Shown here one piece after another: positions 1 to 6,787 of a stretch of DNA of 8,212 bases; the stretch's first letter is position 1, and every line of letters starts with the position of its first letter. The stretch covers positions 1 through 8,212 of the forward strand of contig VBJE01000170.1 in NCBI GenBank assembly GCA_005879675.1, read 5' to 3'. The DNA comes from Chloroflexota bacterium (GTDB taxonomy: Bacteria > Chloroflexota > Dormibacteria > Dormibacterales > Dormibacteraceae). The notes below the pieces were generated by a model, which ran no database searches, was not told where the DNA came from, and saw only the letters and a program-made list of their open reading frames with translations. Both the position numbers and the translations under genes were made by a program.

Positions 1-925
1 CCAGCACGTTCCGGATCTGGGTCACCATCGGCTGCGGCGGAAACACCTCCTCGCCCGGCCAGCCGGGGACGTACCCCAGCTTGCCCAGCGTCCCCATCTC
101 CCACGCCGAGCCGTCCGCGACCACGATGTCGGCCGTGCCGTGCGTCCACAGGATCGGCGGCTTGGGGGAGAGGTCGACGATGTCCGCCCAGCGGCAGTAC
201 TTAGGCGACAGGGCGTTCAGCACGCCGCGCGTGCCGGGCGCCATCCCCGGCCAGTTCGGCGACGGGACCGAGTCGCCCGGGTTGCCGTCGTCGCCCGTGA
301 CCGACTTGAGGACTTCCTCGAGGAGCATTTCCTCGCGCTCCTTCGGCTCGCGGTGCGACGCCGACCAGTACGAGCTGTTGATGACGTTGCGAGGGGAGAA
401 CGGCGAGTCCGTCGACGTGTCGTGGTCGGCGATGCGCTGGATGAACTCCGGGTTCCCGGTGCCGCCTCCGCTGCCGGCGTAGTCCGGGAAGCACGGCGTC
501 CCGTCCAGGCGCACGCCGCCGAACCCGTAAGGCGACACGGGGTCAATGAAGGTCAGCGAGGCGGCCGGACGGTCCACGGCGTAGTTCGCGATGGCAGCGC
601 CCCCCGTCGACCATCCGGCGAGATGCACGGGCCGCTTGATGCCCAGCTGCTCGACCAACGAGAACACGTCGTCGGCCCAGTCGCGCAGGCCGCGCGTGGC
701 GTCGATCGGCTTCTGCTCCGTGTCGCCGAATCCGCGCATGTCCGGCGCGATGATCCGCAAGTTCTCGGGCGCGCCCGGCATCAGGTGCTCGAAGAACCGG
801 CCCGTGGAAAGGTTGCCGTGGACCATGACCACCGGCACGCCATCGGCCGGTCCCGACTCGATGTACTTCATCCGCAGCCGTTCGGTCTGAACTGTGTGCG
901 AGCTCACGCCAGCCGGAAGGTTCAT
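1..925 (-). CDS. Alpha/beta hydrolase, C-terminus beyond window
   Basis: Hydrolase of the alpha/beta fold, probably a soluble esterase- or epoxide-hydrolase-like enzyme; the substrate cannot be told. The window holds 308 codons from the ATG at 925-923, and the frame is still open at the left edge. Seen directly: an oxyanion-type HGN at residues 36-38, DMRGFG at 62-67, and the nucleophile elbow GWSTGG at 104-109 with Ser106. HGTAD at 262-266 supplies a likely catalytic Asp266. The catalytic His would lie in the missing C-terminus. A Ser nucleophile argues against haloalkane dehalogenase or classical epoxide hydrolase, which use Asp. No signal peptide is visible. The start is well supported by an AAGGAGG Shine-Dalgarno (937-931) five bases upstream. 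The gene lies 51 bp downstream of the kinase on the same strand and has a candidate promoter of its own. Confidence 0.9.
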   Translation of the reverse strand, partial: MNLPAGVSSHTVQTERLRMKYIESGPADGVPVVMVHGNLSTGRFFEHLMPGAPENLRIIAPDMRGFGDTEQKPIDATRGLRDWADDVFSLVEQLGIKRPVHLAGWSTGGAAIANYAVDRPAASLTFIDPVSPYGFGGVRLDGTPCFPDYAGSGGGTGNPEFIQRIADHDTSTDSPFSPRNVINSSYWSASHREPKEREEMLLEEVLKSVTGDDGNPGDSVPSPNWPGMAPGTRGVLNALSPKYCRWADIVDLSPKPPILWTHGTADIVVADGSAWEMGTLGKLGYVPGWPGEEVFPPQPMVTQIRNVL

Positions 926-963
926 GGAAGCCTCCTTACCCCTGGTAGACGGACGCCACTAAT

Positions 964-991
964 AAGGTAAGCGAGGTCAGCGGTTTTTCAA
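964..991 (-). promoter_or_regulatory. Candidate sigma70-type promoter for the hydrolase
   Basis: Read on the minus strand, TTGAAA (991-986, five of six matches to TTGACA) is followed after 16 bp by TACCTT (969-964, a weaker -10 matching T, A and final T). This would place the transcription start near 957, giving a leader of about 30 nt that contains the strong AAGGAGG at 937-931. The -35 lies inside the last codons of the histidine kinase. This is a pattern match only, but the spacing to the ribosome site is sensible. Confidence 0.4.
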
Positions 992-2137
992 GGGGAGCGT
1001 CAGCGTGAACTGGGTCCCGACGCCGGGCTTCGATCGCACCTCGATGTTGCCGCCGTGCCGGATCGCGAGCTCCCTGCAGAGGAACAGGCCGAGGCCTGTA
1101 CCCGGGATGGTCACGTTCTCCTCGGTGGGAAGACGCCCGAAGCGGGTGAAGAGCAGCGGCAGGTGCTCAGGAACGATGCCCATGCCCTGGTCGCGCACGC
1201 TGACGAATGCGTCATCGCCCTGCCGTCCCGTCGTCACGGTGACCTCGCCTCCGCGGGGCGAGTACTTGACAGCGTTGTCCATGAAGTTCGCGAGTATCGT
1301 CGCGATCCGCGCCCTGTCACCCTCGACGACGAGAGGACCTGCGTCCGGCCCCATCACGAACCGGTGGTCCCGAGCGAGCGCGCGGAACACGTCCAGCTGC
1401 TCCTGGGCCACGTCGCCCAGCTCAAAACTGTCCCGCACCAGGTCGAAGCTGTCGTGCTCGAGGCGCGCCGTCTCCAGCATCTGCTCGATCAGCAGGTCCA
1501 TCTGGGCCAGCTTGGTCTCCAGGATGCGGGCGACCGCCGGGATCTGCTCGGCCGGGATCGAGCCGTCCTCGAGCATGGAGTTGTAGCCGCGAAGCACGGT
1601 CAGCGGGCTCCGGAGCTCGTGCGACGCAAGGTTCAGGAACTCGGTCTTCGTCCGCTCGAGCTCGACCATCCGGTCGGCGTGCTGACGCAGGCGCGTCGCC
1701 TCCGCATCGCGCTCCGCGTTGCGGCGCTCCTCCGCCCGGTGTCGCTCGGTCAGGTCGCGCGTCACCTTCCCGAAACCGCGCAGGTGGCCCTTGTCGTCGC
1801 GAAGTGCGGTGATGATCACGTTGGCCCAGAAGCGGGTTCCGTCCTTGCGGATGCGCCACCCCTCCTCCTCGTACCGGCCCTCTCGCTTGGCGACCTCGAG
1901 CTCCCAATCCGGCTTTCGGTTCCGGGCATCGTCGGTCGGGTAGAAGATGGAAAAGTGCCGCCCGATTATCTCGTCGGATCGGTATCCCTTGATCCGCTCC
2001 GCGCCCTCGTTCCAGGTGACGACGATGCCTGCGGGATCGAGCATGAAGATCGCGTAGTCGGCGACGCTCGCCACGAGCAGCGCGAACTCATCGCCGAGCA
2101 CCCTCGGCTCAGGGGAACCCAATCTCCGCAGCACCAA
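977..2137 (-). CDS. PAS-domain sensor histidine kinase, soluble
   Basis: Cytoplasmic sensor kinase that should autophosphorylate on His and pass the phosphate to a response regulator. It has 386 residues. A PAS domain covers about 18-130 and contains WNEGAERIKGY and FYPTDD, a type common in bacterial PAS kinases. A short charged coiled coil covers about 130-165. The HisKA H-box is ASHELRSPLT at 171-180 with His173. The HATPase has N-box NFMDN (Asn274, Asn278), G1 DQGMG (306-310), an F-box LFTRFGR and G2 GTGLG (336-340), so all catalytic boxes are intact. There are no membrane segments, so the signal is probably intracellular. The start is a TTG; GTG at the next codon or TTG at codon 6 are alternatives, as the GAGGG lies close upstream. 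The gene follows the methyltransferase gene by 17 bp, so the two are probably cotranscribed. No receiver gene is adjacent on this strand. Confidence 0.95.
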   Translation of the reverse strand: MVLRRLGSPEPRVLGDEFALLVASVADYAIFMLDPAGIVVTWNEGAERIKGYRSDEIIGRHFSIFYPTDDARNRKPDWELEVAKREGRYEEEGWRIRKDGTRFWANVIITALRDDKGHLRGFGKVTRDLTERHRAEERRNAERDAEATRLRQHADRMVELERTKTEFLNLASHELRSPLTVLRGYNSMLEDGSIPAEQIPAVARILETKLAQMDLLIEQMLETARLEHDSFDLVRDSFELGDVAQEQLDVFRALARDHRFVMGPDAGPLVVEGDRARIATILANFMDNAVKYSPRGGEVTVTTGRQGDDAFVSVRDQGMGIVPEHLPLLFTRFGRLPTEENVTIPGTGLGLFLCRELAIRHGGNIEVRSKPGVGTQFTLTLPLKNR

Positions 2138-2154
2138 CCCTCGATGTTACTGAT

Positions 2155-3249
2155 TCAGGCCCACACCGCTCGCGCCACCCGGCCGACGAGCTCCAGCTTG
2201 CGGCGCTGGTCGTCCTGGGTCAACCGGTTGCCCTCCATAGTCGACGCGAACCCGCACTGCGGGCTGAGGGCGAGGCGTGCGAGGGGCAGGAATCGCGACG
2301 CCTCCTGGACTCGCCGCTTCAGCTCCTCCTCCCGCTCGAGCGCCGGCTTCTTGCTCGTGACCAGGCCCAGCACCACCACCCGGTCCTCCGGAACGTGCTT
2401 CAGCGGTTCGAATCCGCCCGAGCGCTCGTCGTCGTACTCGAGCAGGAAGCGGTTGAACCTCGTCCGCTCGAAGATGCGCGCGATCGGCTCGTAGTCGCCC
2501 GAGGCGTAGAACTTGCTCTGGTTGTTGCCGCGGCAGATGTGCATGGCGAAGGTGACGCCCGGATGGCCCTCGATGATCGCGTTGTCCATCTCAATGCAGG
2601 TGTCGATCAGCTTCTCCGGGTCGCTGCCGCGCTTGCGGTAGCCCTCGCGGAGCTCTGGGTCGAGCAGCGCCGCGTACTGCGGCGCGTCGACCTGGATGTA
2701 GGTGCAGCCCAGGCGGGCGAGCTCGTCGACCTCGCGGCGGCTGTACCTCACGATGTCGTCGAGGTAGGCGTCGCGCGTCGGGTAGGCGCCCTTCGACTTC
2801 TCGGGGTCGTAGTACGCAGCCGCCTGCTGCGCGCTGATCATCGTCACCTTGACCGGATGCCGGGTCCGCGCCCGCAGGTAGGTGAAGTCCTCCGCGGCCA
2901 TGCTCCGCAAGGGCTGCAGCCTCTCGACCACGACCGGTCGCTGGAAGACGAGCTGCTCGCCCTTCTCGTCCCGAAAGGGAATCGCCCAGCCGCCCAACCT
3001 GTCGAAGCCGGACATCGAGTCGACCAGGTGGCCGAAGAACGCGTAGCGACGCTGCTCGCCGTCGGTGATGACGTCGATGCCGGCTGAGGTCTGCAGCTCC
3101 ACCGCTTCGTCCACGGCGCGGTCTTCGACCGCTTTGAAGCCCGCCGCGTCGACCTCGCCTGCCTCCAGCCGCTTGCGCGCCGCGACGAGATAATCGGGCC
3201 GCAGCAGGCTGCCCACCACCTCGGCCCGCGCATCATGACCTACTCCCAT
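2155..3249 (-). CDS. Cobalamin-independent methionine synthase-like (MetE C-terminal domain) protein
   Basis: Single-domain member of the MetE C-terminal / UROD-MetE barrel superfamily, which transfers methyl or related groups to a zinc-bound thiol. It has 364 residues, about half of full MetE, with no N-terminal MetE repeat. The N-terminus has RAEVVGSLLRP at 8-18, typical of stand-alone family members, followed by DVITDGEQRR at 59-68 and IQVDAPQY at 185-192. The zinc ligand set is complete: His237 and Cys239 in MHICRGN, Glu271 in LLEYDDE and Cys332 in LSPQCGF. It may therefore be active, but whether the acceptor is homocysteine or another thiol (for example in epoxide or catabolic pathways) cannot be seen. 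I chose ATG 3249 because homology starts there; an open frame continues upstream to 3564 but lies antisense to CheB and looks like a shadow. No strong Shine-Dalgarno was found. It heads a likely two-gene unit with the kinase. Confidence 0.9.
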   Translation of the reverse strand: MGVGHDARAEVVGSLLRPDYLVAARKRLEAGEVDAAGFKAVEDRAVDEAVELQTSAGIDVITDGEQRRYAFFGHLVDSMSGFDRLGGWAIPFRDEKGEQLVFQRPVVVERLQPLRSMAAEDFTYLRARTRHPVKVTMISAQQAAAYYDPEKSKGAYPTRDAYLDDIVRYSRREVDELARLGCTYIQVDAPQYAALLDPELREGYRKRGSDPEKLIDTCIEMDNAIIEGHPGVTFAMHICRGNNQSKFYASGDYEPIARIFERTRFNRFLLEYDDERSGGFEPLKHVPEDRVVVLGLVTSKKPALEREEELKRRVQEASRFLPLARLALSPQCGFASTMEGNRLTQDDQRRKLELVGRVARAVWA

Positions 3250-3267
3250 GACCCGGACCAGAGGATG

Positions 3268-3900
3268 ATGACAGGTACGTTGGACCAGGCTGAGCGCCGG
3301 CCGGCGCCGGCCCGCATGAACCCTCCATTCGAGATCGTCGCGATCGCGTCTTCGGCCGGCGGCGTCCATGCGCTGACCGACGTGCTCCAGCGCCTGCCCA
3401 GGGACCTCCCGGTCATCGTCGTCTGCGTCCAGCACCTGGACCCGCGGCACCGCAGCCTGATGCCCGAGATCATGCGGAGGCGGGCGAAGCTGCCCGTGGA
3501 CCAGGCCGAACACGGAATGGAGATCGAGCCCGGCCACGTCTACCTCGCTCCGCCCGACCGCCACCTCCTCGTCAACGGCGATAGGACCATCAGCCTGACC
3601 CAGACCGAGCTCGTCAACTTCGTCCGGCCCTCGGCTGACCTGATGTTCGAATCCGTGGCAGCCGCATTTGGCGAGCGCGCGATCGCCGTCGTGCTCACGG
3701 GCGCCGGCAAGGACGGGTCGATGGGCGTGACCGCGATCAAGAAGCGCGGTGGCACCGTCATCGTCCAGGACGAGTCCTCGTCCGAGTTCTTCGGCATGCC
3801 TTCGGCGGCGATCAAGACCGGAGCCGTGGACTTCGTGCTGCCGCTCGAAGAGATCCCGTCCGTCCTGGCCACGCTGATCGCGGGCGAGGCCAGAGATTGA
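3268..3900 (+). CDS. cheB: CheB-type protein-glutamate methylesterase domain, no receiver
   Basis: Methylesterase/deamidase that in chemotaxis-like systems removes methyl groups from receptor glutamates. It has 210 residues from ATG 3268. The whole protein is the CheB catalytic domain: ASSAGG at 27-32 with nucleophile Ser29, QHLDPRH at 55-61 with His56, and TGAGKDGS at 144-151 with Asp149, so the Ser-His-Asp triad is complete. The regulatory receiver domain that normally precedes it (full CheB is about 350 residues) is absent, so phosphorylation control must come from elsewhere or be missing. Start choice is uncertain. ATG 3268 has GAGG three bases upstream (3261-3264). ATG 3235 would overlap the divergent gene start by 15 bp. 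ATG 3316 sits just before the conserved core and would leave a 66-bp intergenic gap. The stop overlaps the TTG start of the cheR-PAS gene, so the two are coupled. Confidence 0.92.
   Translation: MTGTLDQAERRPAPARMNPPFEIVAIASSAGGVHALTDVLQRLPRDLPVIVVCVQHLDPRHRSLMPEIMRRRAKLPVDQAEHGMEIEPGHVYLAPPDRHLLVNGDRTISLTQTELVNFVRPSADLMFESVAAAFGERAIAVVLTGAGKDGSMGVTAIKKRGGTVIVQDESSSEFFGMPSAAIKTGAVDFVLPLEEIPSVLATLIAGEARD
3886..3889 (+). promoter_or_regulatory. Ribosome binding site deciding the TTG start of cheR
   Basis: GAGG lies seven bases before TTG 3897 and inside the end of cheB. It supports the non-ATG start, which shares TTGA with the cheB stop (TGA 3898-3900). No ATG lies between this TTG and the conserved CheR region. 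Confidence 0.6.
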
Positions 3901-5741
3901 CCCTCGAGGGCGGCGAGCAGTTCGAGAGCGTCATCGAGTACCTCCGGGAGACACGTGGCGCCGATTTCACCGGCTACAAGCGCCCGAGCCTCCTCCGGCG
4001 AGTGTCGAGGCGTTGCCAGGAGCTCGGGATCGACAGCTTCACGAGCTATCTCGACTACCTGCAGGTCCACGCGGAAGAGTTCCAGGCCCTCTTCGACAAG
4101 ATCCTGATCAACGTCACGGAGTTCTTGCGCGATAGGCCGGCATGGGATTACCTCGCCGCAAACGTGCTGCCCCGCACGATCGCCAGGGGAGGTCCGATCC
4201 GGGTCTGGAGCACGGGCACGGCGTCAGGCGAGGAGGCATACTCCGCGGCGATTCTGCTGTGCGAGGCGATGGGCCCGGACGAGTTCGTCCGCCGGGTCAA
4301 GATCTATGCCACCGACATCGACGAGGACGCGCTCAACAAGGCCCGGGCTGGTTACACGGCCAAGGATCTCGAATCCCTCGACGAGGACCTCAGGGCGCGC
4401 TACTTCGAAGCCCAGGGCGCGCGCTTCGCGTTCCGTGCCGCGCTCCGTCGAGCATTGATCTTCGGCCGCCACGACCTCATGCAGGATGCACCAATCTCGC
4501 GCCTCGACCTGCTTATCTGCCGCAACTGCCTCATGTACTTCACCGCCGAGGCCCAGGAGCGCATCCTCGGGAGGTTTCACTACGCGCTGAAGGACGACGG
4601 CGCCCTGTTTCTCGGCAAGGCGGAGATGTTGCTCTCCCACGCCGATCTGTTCCAACCGGTCGACCTCAAGCAGCGCATCTTCTCCAAGGTCGCGCCTCTG
4701 CGGCTGCGCGAGCGGCGGCTGCTGCCGACCGAATTGGGCAACGGCGAGACGACCGACGAGGTCGCCCGGCAGACAAGGGTTCGCGAGCTCGCGACGGAAG
4801 GCATCCCGTATCCCCAGCTGGTGGTCGACACCCTGGGCGCGCTCGCGGGCGCCAACCAACCGGCGCGTCGACTTTTCAACCTCTCTCCAGGCGACGTGGG
4901 CCGCGCCCTGAAGGACCTGGAGATCTCGTACAAGCCGATCGACCTTCGGACCCCCGTCGACCACGCCTTTCGCGAGCGCCGGCCGGTCGTGCTTGCGGCC
5001 ACGCAGGTGCCGCTCGCGGACGGCGCCATAGCGTTCTTCGACGTCCACCTGGCCCCACTTATGGAGGACGACGGCACCGTGGTCGGCGCCAGCATCAGCT
5101 ACATCGACGTCACCGCCGCCACGCAGCTGCGCACCGAGCTCGAGCGCTCGCGTCAGGACGTGGAGACGGCCTACGAAGAGCTGCAGTCGAGCAACGAAGA
5201 GCTGGAGACGACCAACGAGGAGCTGCAGTCGACGGTCGAGGAGCTGGAGACGACCAACGAGGAGCTCCAGTCGAGCAACGAAGAGCTCGAGACCATGAAC
5301 GAGGAGCTCGAGTCGACCAACGCCGAGCTGAACACGATCAACACCGATCTCAGGGTCCGCACCGACGAGGTCGGGACCCTCAACGCTCTCCTGAACGCGA
5401 TCACGGCCAACATCGAGGTCGGCGCGGTTGTGCTCGACGGTGAGATGAACGTGCTGGTCTGGAACGAGCGCGCCGCCGACATGTGGGGCTTGCGCTCCGA
5501 CGAGGTCGTCGGCCGCTCCTTCTACGACCTCGACATCGGCCTGCCCGCGCAAGAGCTCGCGCAGATGATTCGCTCCGTGCTCACCGGCGGCGGGCAGCAC
5601 CAGGAAAGGTCGGTGGAGGCGCTCACGCGGCGGGGCAGGAGGATCCGCTGCCGCGTGAGGGCGCATGTCATCGCCGAGGGCGACCGGCCCAAGGCGGTGG
5701 TGCTCGTGATGGAGGAGATCAAGGTCGAGGTCCCGGACTAG
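3897..5741 (+). CDS. cheR: CheR methyltransferase fused to PAS - coiled coil - PAS
   Basis: SAM-dependent protein-glutamate methyltransferase joined to sensory domains; 614 residues against about 280 for plain CheR. The order is as follows. The CheR helical N-domain covers about 8-70. NVTEFLRD at 72-79 matches the CheR signature. The SAM-binding loop GTASGEEAYS is at 107-116. YATDIDEDAL at 137-146 and LDLLICRNCLMYF at 203-215 complete the methyltransferase, which ends near 265. PAS-like domain 1 spans about 300-410. A regular heptad coiled coil runs 427-496. PAS domain 2 (VLVWNERAADMWGL at 519-532) runs to about 606. Related long hybrids often carry CheB at the front and a histidine kinase at the back. 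Here CheB is a separate coupled gene and the protein stops after PAS 2 with no kinase. No membrane segment is seen. The likely targets (receptor, kinase or other protein) are not in the window. The gene converges with the next one, only 14 bp apart. Confidence 0.95.
   Translation: MTLEGGEQFESVIEYLRETRGADFTGYKRPSLLRRVSRRCQELGIDSFTSYLDYLQVHAEEFQALFDKILINVTEFLRDRPAWDYLAANVLPRTIARGGPIRVWSTGTASGEEAYSAAILLCEAMGPDEFVRRVKIYATDIDEDALNKARAGYTAKDLESLDEDLRARYFEAQGARFAFRAALRRALIFGRHDLMQDAPISRLDLLICRNCLMYFTAEAQERILGRFHYALKDDGALFLGKAEMLLSHADLFQPVDLKQRIFSKVAPLRLRERRLLPTELGNGETTDEVARQTRVRELATEGIPYPQLVVDTLGALAGANQPARRLFNLSPGDVGRALKDLEISYKPIDLRTPVDHAFRERRPVVLAATQVPLADGAIAFFDVHLAPLMEDDGTVVGASISYIDVTAATQLRTELERSRQDVETAYEELQSSNEELETTNEELQSTVEELETTNEELQSSNEELETMNEELESTNAELNTINTDLRVRTDEVGTLNALLNAITANIEVGAVVLDGEMNVLVWNERAADMWGLRSDEVVGRSFYDLDIGLPAQELAQMIRSVLTGGGQHQERSVEALTRRGRRIRCRVRAHVIAEGDRPKAVVLVMEEIKVEVPD
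5175..5384 (+). repeat. In-frame 21-bp tandem repeat encoding heptad coiled coil
   Basis: Ten consecutive seven-residue units inside the cheR-PAS gene, residues 427-496. The first seven are nearly identical: EELQSSN, EELETTN, EELQSTV, EELETTN, EELQSSN, EELETMN, EELESTN. They then decay through AELNTIN, TDLRVRT and DEVGTLN. Leu is fixed at the third place of each unit except the last, where it is Val. The region links PAS 1 to PAS 2 and should form a parallel coiled coil carrying signal between them. The DNA copies vary at synonymous positions, so the repetition is kept at the protein level rather than being a fresh duplication. Confidence 0.85.
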
Positions 5742-5745
5742 GGAC

Positions 5746-5764
5746 AGCGCCTACTTCAGGCGCT
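5746..5764. terminator. Inverted repeat between convergent genes, possible bidirectional terminator
   Basis: AGCGCCT (5746-5752) and AGGCGCT (5758-5764) form a perfect 7-bp stem with a 5-nt loop. It lies right after the cheR-PAS stop and includes the stop codon of the minus-strand gene that ends at 5756. Neither strand shows a T-tract after the stem, so intrinsic termination is uncertain. Confidence 0.3.
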
Positions 5765-6172
5765 CGCCTTGACGATCGTGAGGCGCAGCGACTCGCGCCA
5801 CTGCTGGATCAGCAATTCGAGGACCTCGACCTCGACCGACAGCTCGTAGCGCCTCGAGACCGACCCGCCCCGGGCGGCGCTCTTGAGCCTCAAGGCGAGA
5901 TGGTCGGCAAGGTCGATCAGGCGGCTGTAGGCGGCGGGCCAGTAGTCCGACATCGCGGGCGAGCCCCACCTCACGAGCGCGACGCGGTAAGCGAGCTGCG
6001 CGTGCTCGATCTCCTTGCGCAGCTTTTCGATTCGCTCGGCGAGCCCCTCGGTGCCCCGTCTCTGCTGCCGTCGCTGGTTGGAGGCCATCAGCAGCCTCTT
6101 CGACTGCAGCACCTGCAGCCGCGCCGAAACGAGCTGCTCGCCGACGTGCTTGTCCGGCTCGAGCTCGCTCAC
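5756..6172 (-). CDS. Hypothetical helical protein, coupled to winged-helix gene
   Basis: I do not recognise this 138-residue protein. It starts at GTG 6172-6170, and that GTGA overlaps the TGA stop of the winged-helix gene, so translation is probably coupled; an independent Shine-Dalgarno is weak. The sequence is highly charged and almost entirely helical in character. Residues 8-30 form one amphipathic stretch, a basic QRRQQRRG lies at 33-40, and a likely coiled coil LAERIEKLRKEIEHAQLAYR covers 44-63. A W/Y-containing stretch lies near 69-82, and a final leucine-rich helix VEVEVLELLIQQWRESLRL covers 113-131. No signal peptide, membrane segment or cysteine is present. The longer frame that runs upstream to 6718 is a shadow of the winged-helix gene. 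The tight coupling suggests it works with that DNA-binding protein, perhaps as a partner or modulator; this is inference. Confidence 0.75.
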   Translation of the reverse strand: MSELEPDKHVGEQLVSARLQVLQSKRLLMASNQRRQQRRGTEGLAERIEKLRKEIEHAQLAYRVALVRWGSPAMSDYWPAAYSRLIDLADHLALRLKSAARGGSVSRRYELSVEVEVLELLIQQWRESLRLTIVKASA

Positions 6173-6714
6173 GATCCCGTTTTTCCGCCCCCGAGGTTCG
6201 CGGCCATGCCGTAGCCGCGGTTGCGCACCACGGTGATCGACTCCCCAAGCCCTATGTCCCGGAGCCTGCCTCGCAATCGCATGATGTAGGTCCGCACCTG
6301 CGCGTCGGACAGGCGTGAGTTCTGCCACGCCAGAGTGGCGAGCTGCTTGCTGGTGAAAGACGTCCTGGGATGCCGGAGGAGGAAATCCAGCAGGTCCGCC
6401 TCGCGGCGCGTCAGGCGGAGCGACTTGCCACCGTAGATGAGGGTGTGGTCCTTGCGGTCGATGGCAACCCCCGCCAGCGCCGCGTGCCGGTCGCGCCAGA
6501 CCCCGAGGCGCTCCTCGATCCACTGCAGGTTGCGCCGGAGGCCATCCATGTCGGCCGAACCATCGGTCCGCGAGATCACGGAGCGCAGGACCGCTCCCAT
6601 CTCCTCGTAGATGGAGATCCACCCCGCGACCTCGGGAAGGGCCGACGTGGTGAGGTCCTCTCCTGGCAGCTGGCTCCAGGTCTGCGCCGGCTCCCGCGGA
6701 ATCCGGGCTTCCAC
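6169..6714 (-). CDS. Winged-helix (OmpR/PhoB-type) DNA-binding protein without receiver
   Basis: Probable transcription factor of 181 residues from GTG 6714. The C-terminal half (about 84-178) is a Trans_reg_C winged helix: LTRREADLLDFLLRHP (101-116), SKQLATLAW (122-130), recognition-helix region SDAQVRTYIMRLRGRLRD (135-152), then ITVVRNRGYGM (160-170), the wing with the family's R-G-x-G-Y-type turn. The N-terminal 80 residues are not a receiver. They are two predicted helices (about 28-50 and 56-80), GWISIYEE at 31-38 and LQWIEERL at 63-70, and may serve dimerisation or signal input. Phosphorylation control typical of PhoB is therefore not expected. The GTG start has AGG three bases upstream and a TAGATT box seven bases upstream. 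An upstream TTG at 6852 is open but would overlap the divergent gene. The stop overlaps the following gene's GTG start. Confidence 0.85.
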   Translation of the reverse strand: MEARIPREPAQTWSQLPGEDLTTSALPEVAGWISIYEEMGAVLRSVISRTDGSADMDGLRRNLQWIEERLGVWRDRHAALAGVAIDRKDHTLIYGGKSLRLTRREADLLDFLLRHPRTSFTSKQLATLAWQNSRLSDAQVRTYIMRLRGRLRDIGLGESITVVRNRGYGMAANLGGGKTGS

Positions 6715-6721
6715 GCACCTG

Positions 6722-6727
6722 AATCTA
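6722..6727 (-). promoter_or_regulatory. Candidate -10 box for winged-helix gene (near-leaderless)
   Basis: TAGATT, a TANNNT-type -10 preceded by TG (TGTAGATT), lies seven bases before GTG 6714 on the minus strand. Transcription would begin at or next to the start codon, giving a leaderless message. No convincing -35 is present at 16-18 bp. This is a pattern match only. Confidence 0.3.
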
Positions 6728-6787
6728 CACCGCCTACGCGATTTTTGGCCCGGAATATTGCTCTCGACGCGGTAAGGTGGGCGCGGC

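Noticed and set aside
140..970. 276-residue plus-strand open frame over the hydrolase
   Set aside because: Arg/Val-rich shadow. The minus-strand frame carries the complete hydrolase motifs and a strong Shine-Dalgarno.
1055..2494. 479-residue plus-strand open frame
   Set aside because: It is antisense to the histidine kinase and the methyltransferase end, both with intact motifs. Its composition is that of a high-GC shadow frame.
3250..3564. N-terminal extension of the methyltransferase to 3564
   Set aside because: The extra 105 residues are low-complexity R/H/V/D-rich, match no family and lie antisense to the conserved CheB core. Family homology begins right after ATG 3249.
5175..5321. Tandem repeat considered as a CRISPR or other non-coding repeat array
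   Set aside because: The 21-bp period is in frame, encodes heptads, has no unique spacers and varies at synonymous sites.
4224..5666. 480-residue minus-strand open frame antisense to cheR-PAS
   Set aside because: Its repetitive LELLV / RLQLL stretch is simply the reverse of the heptad repeat. It has no independent domain and no ribosome site worth noting.
6173..6718. Long N-terminal extension of the 138-residue protein to 6718
   Set aside because: The extension is an out-of-frame reading of the winged-helix gene, rich in Pro, Gly, Arg and His. The GTG 6172 overlap is the more natural start.
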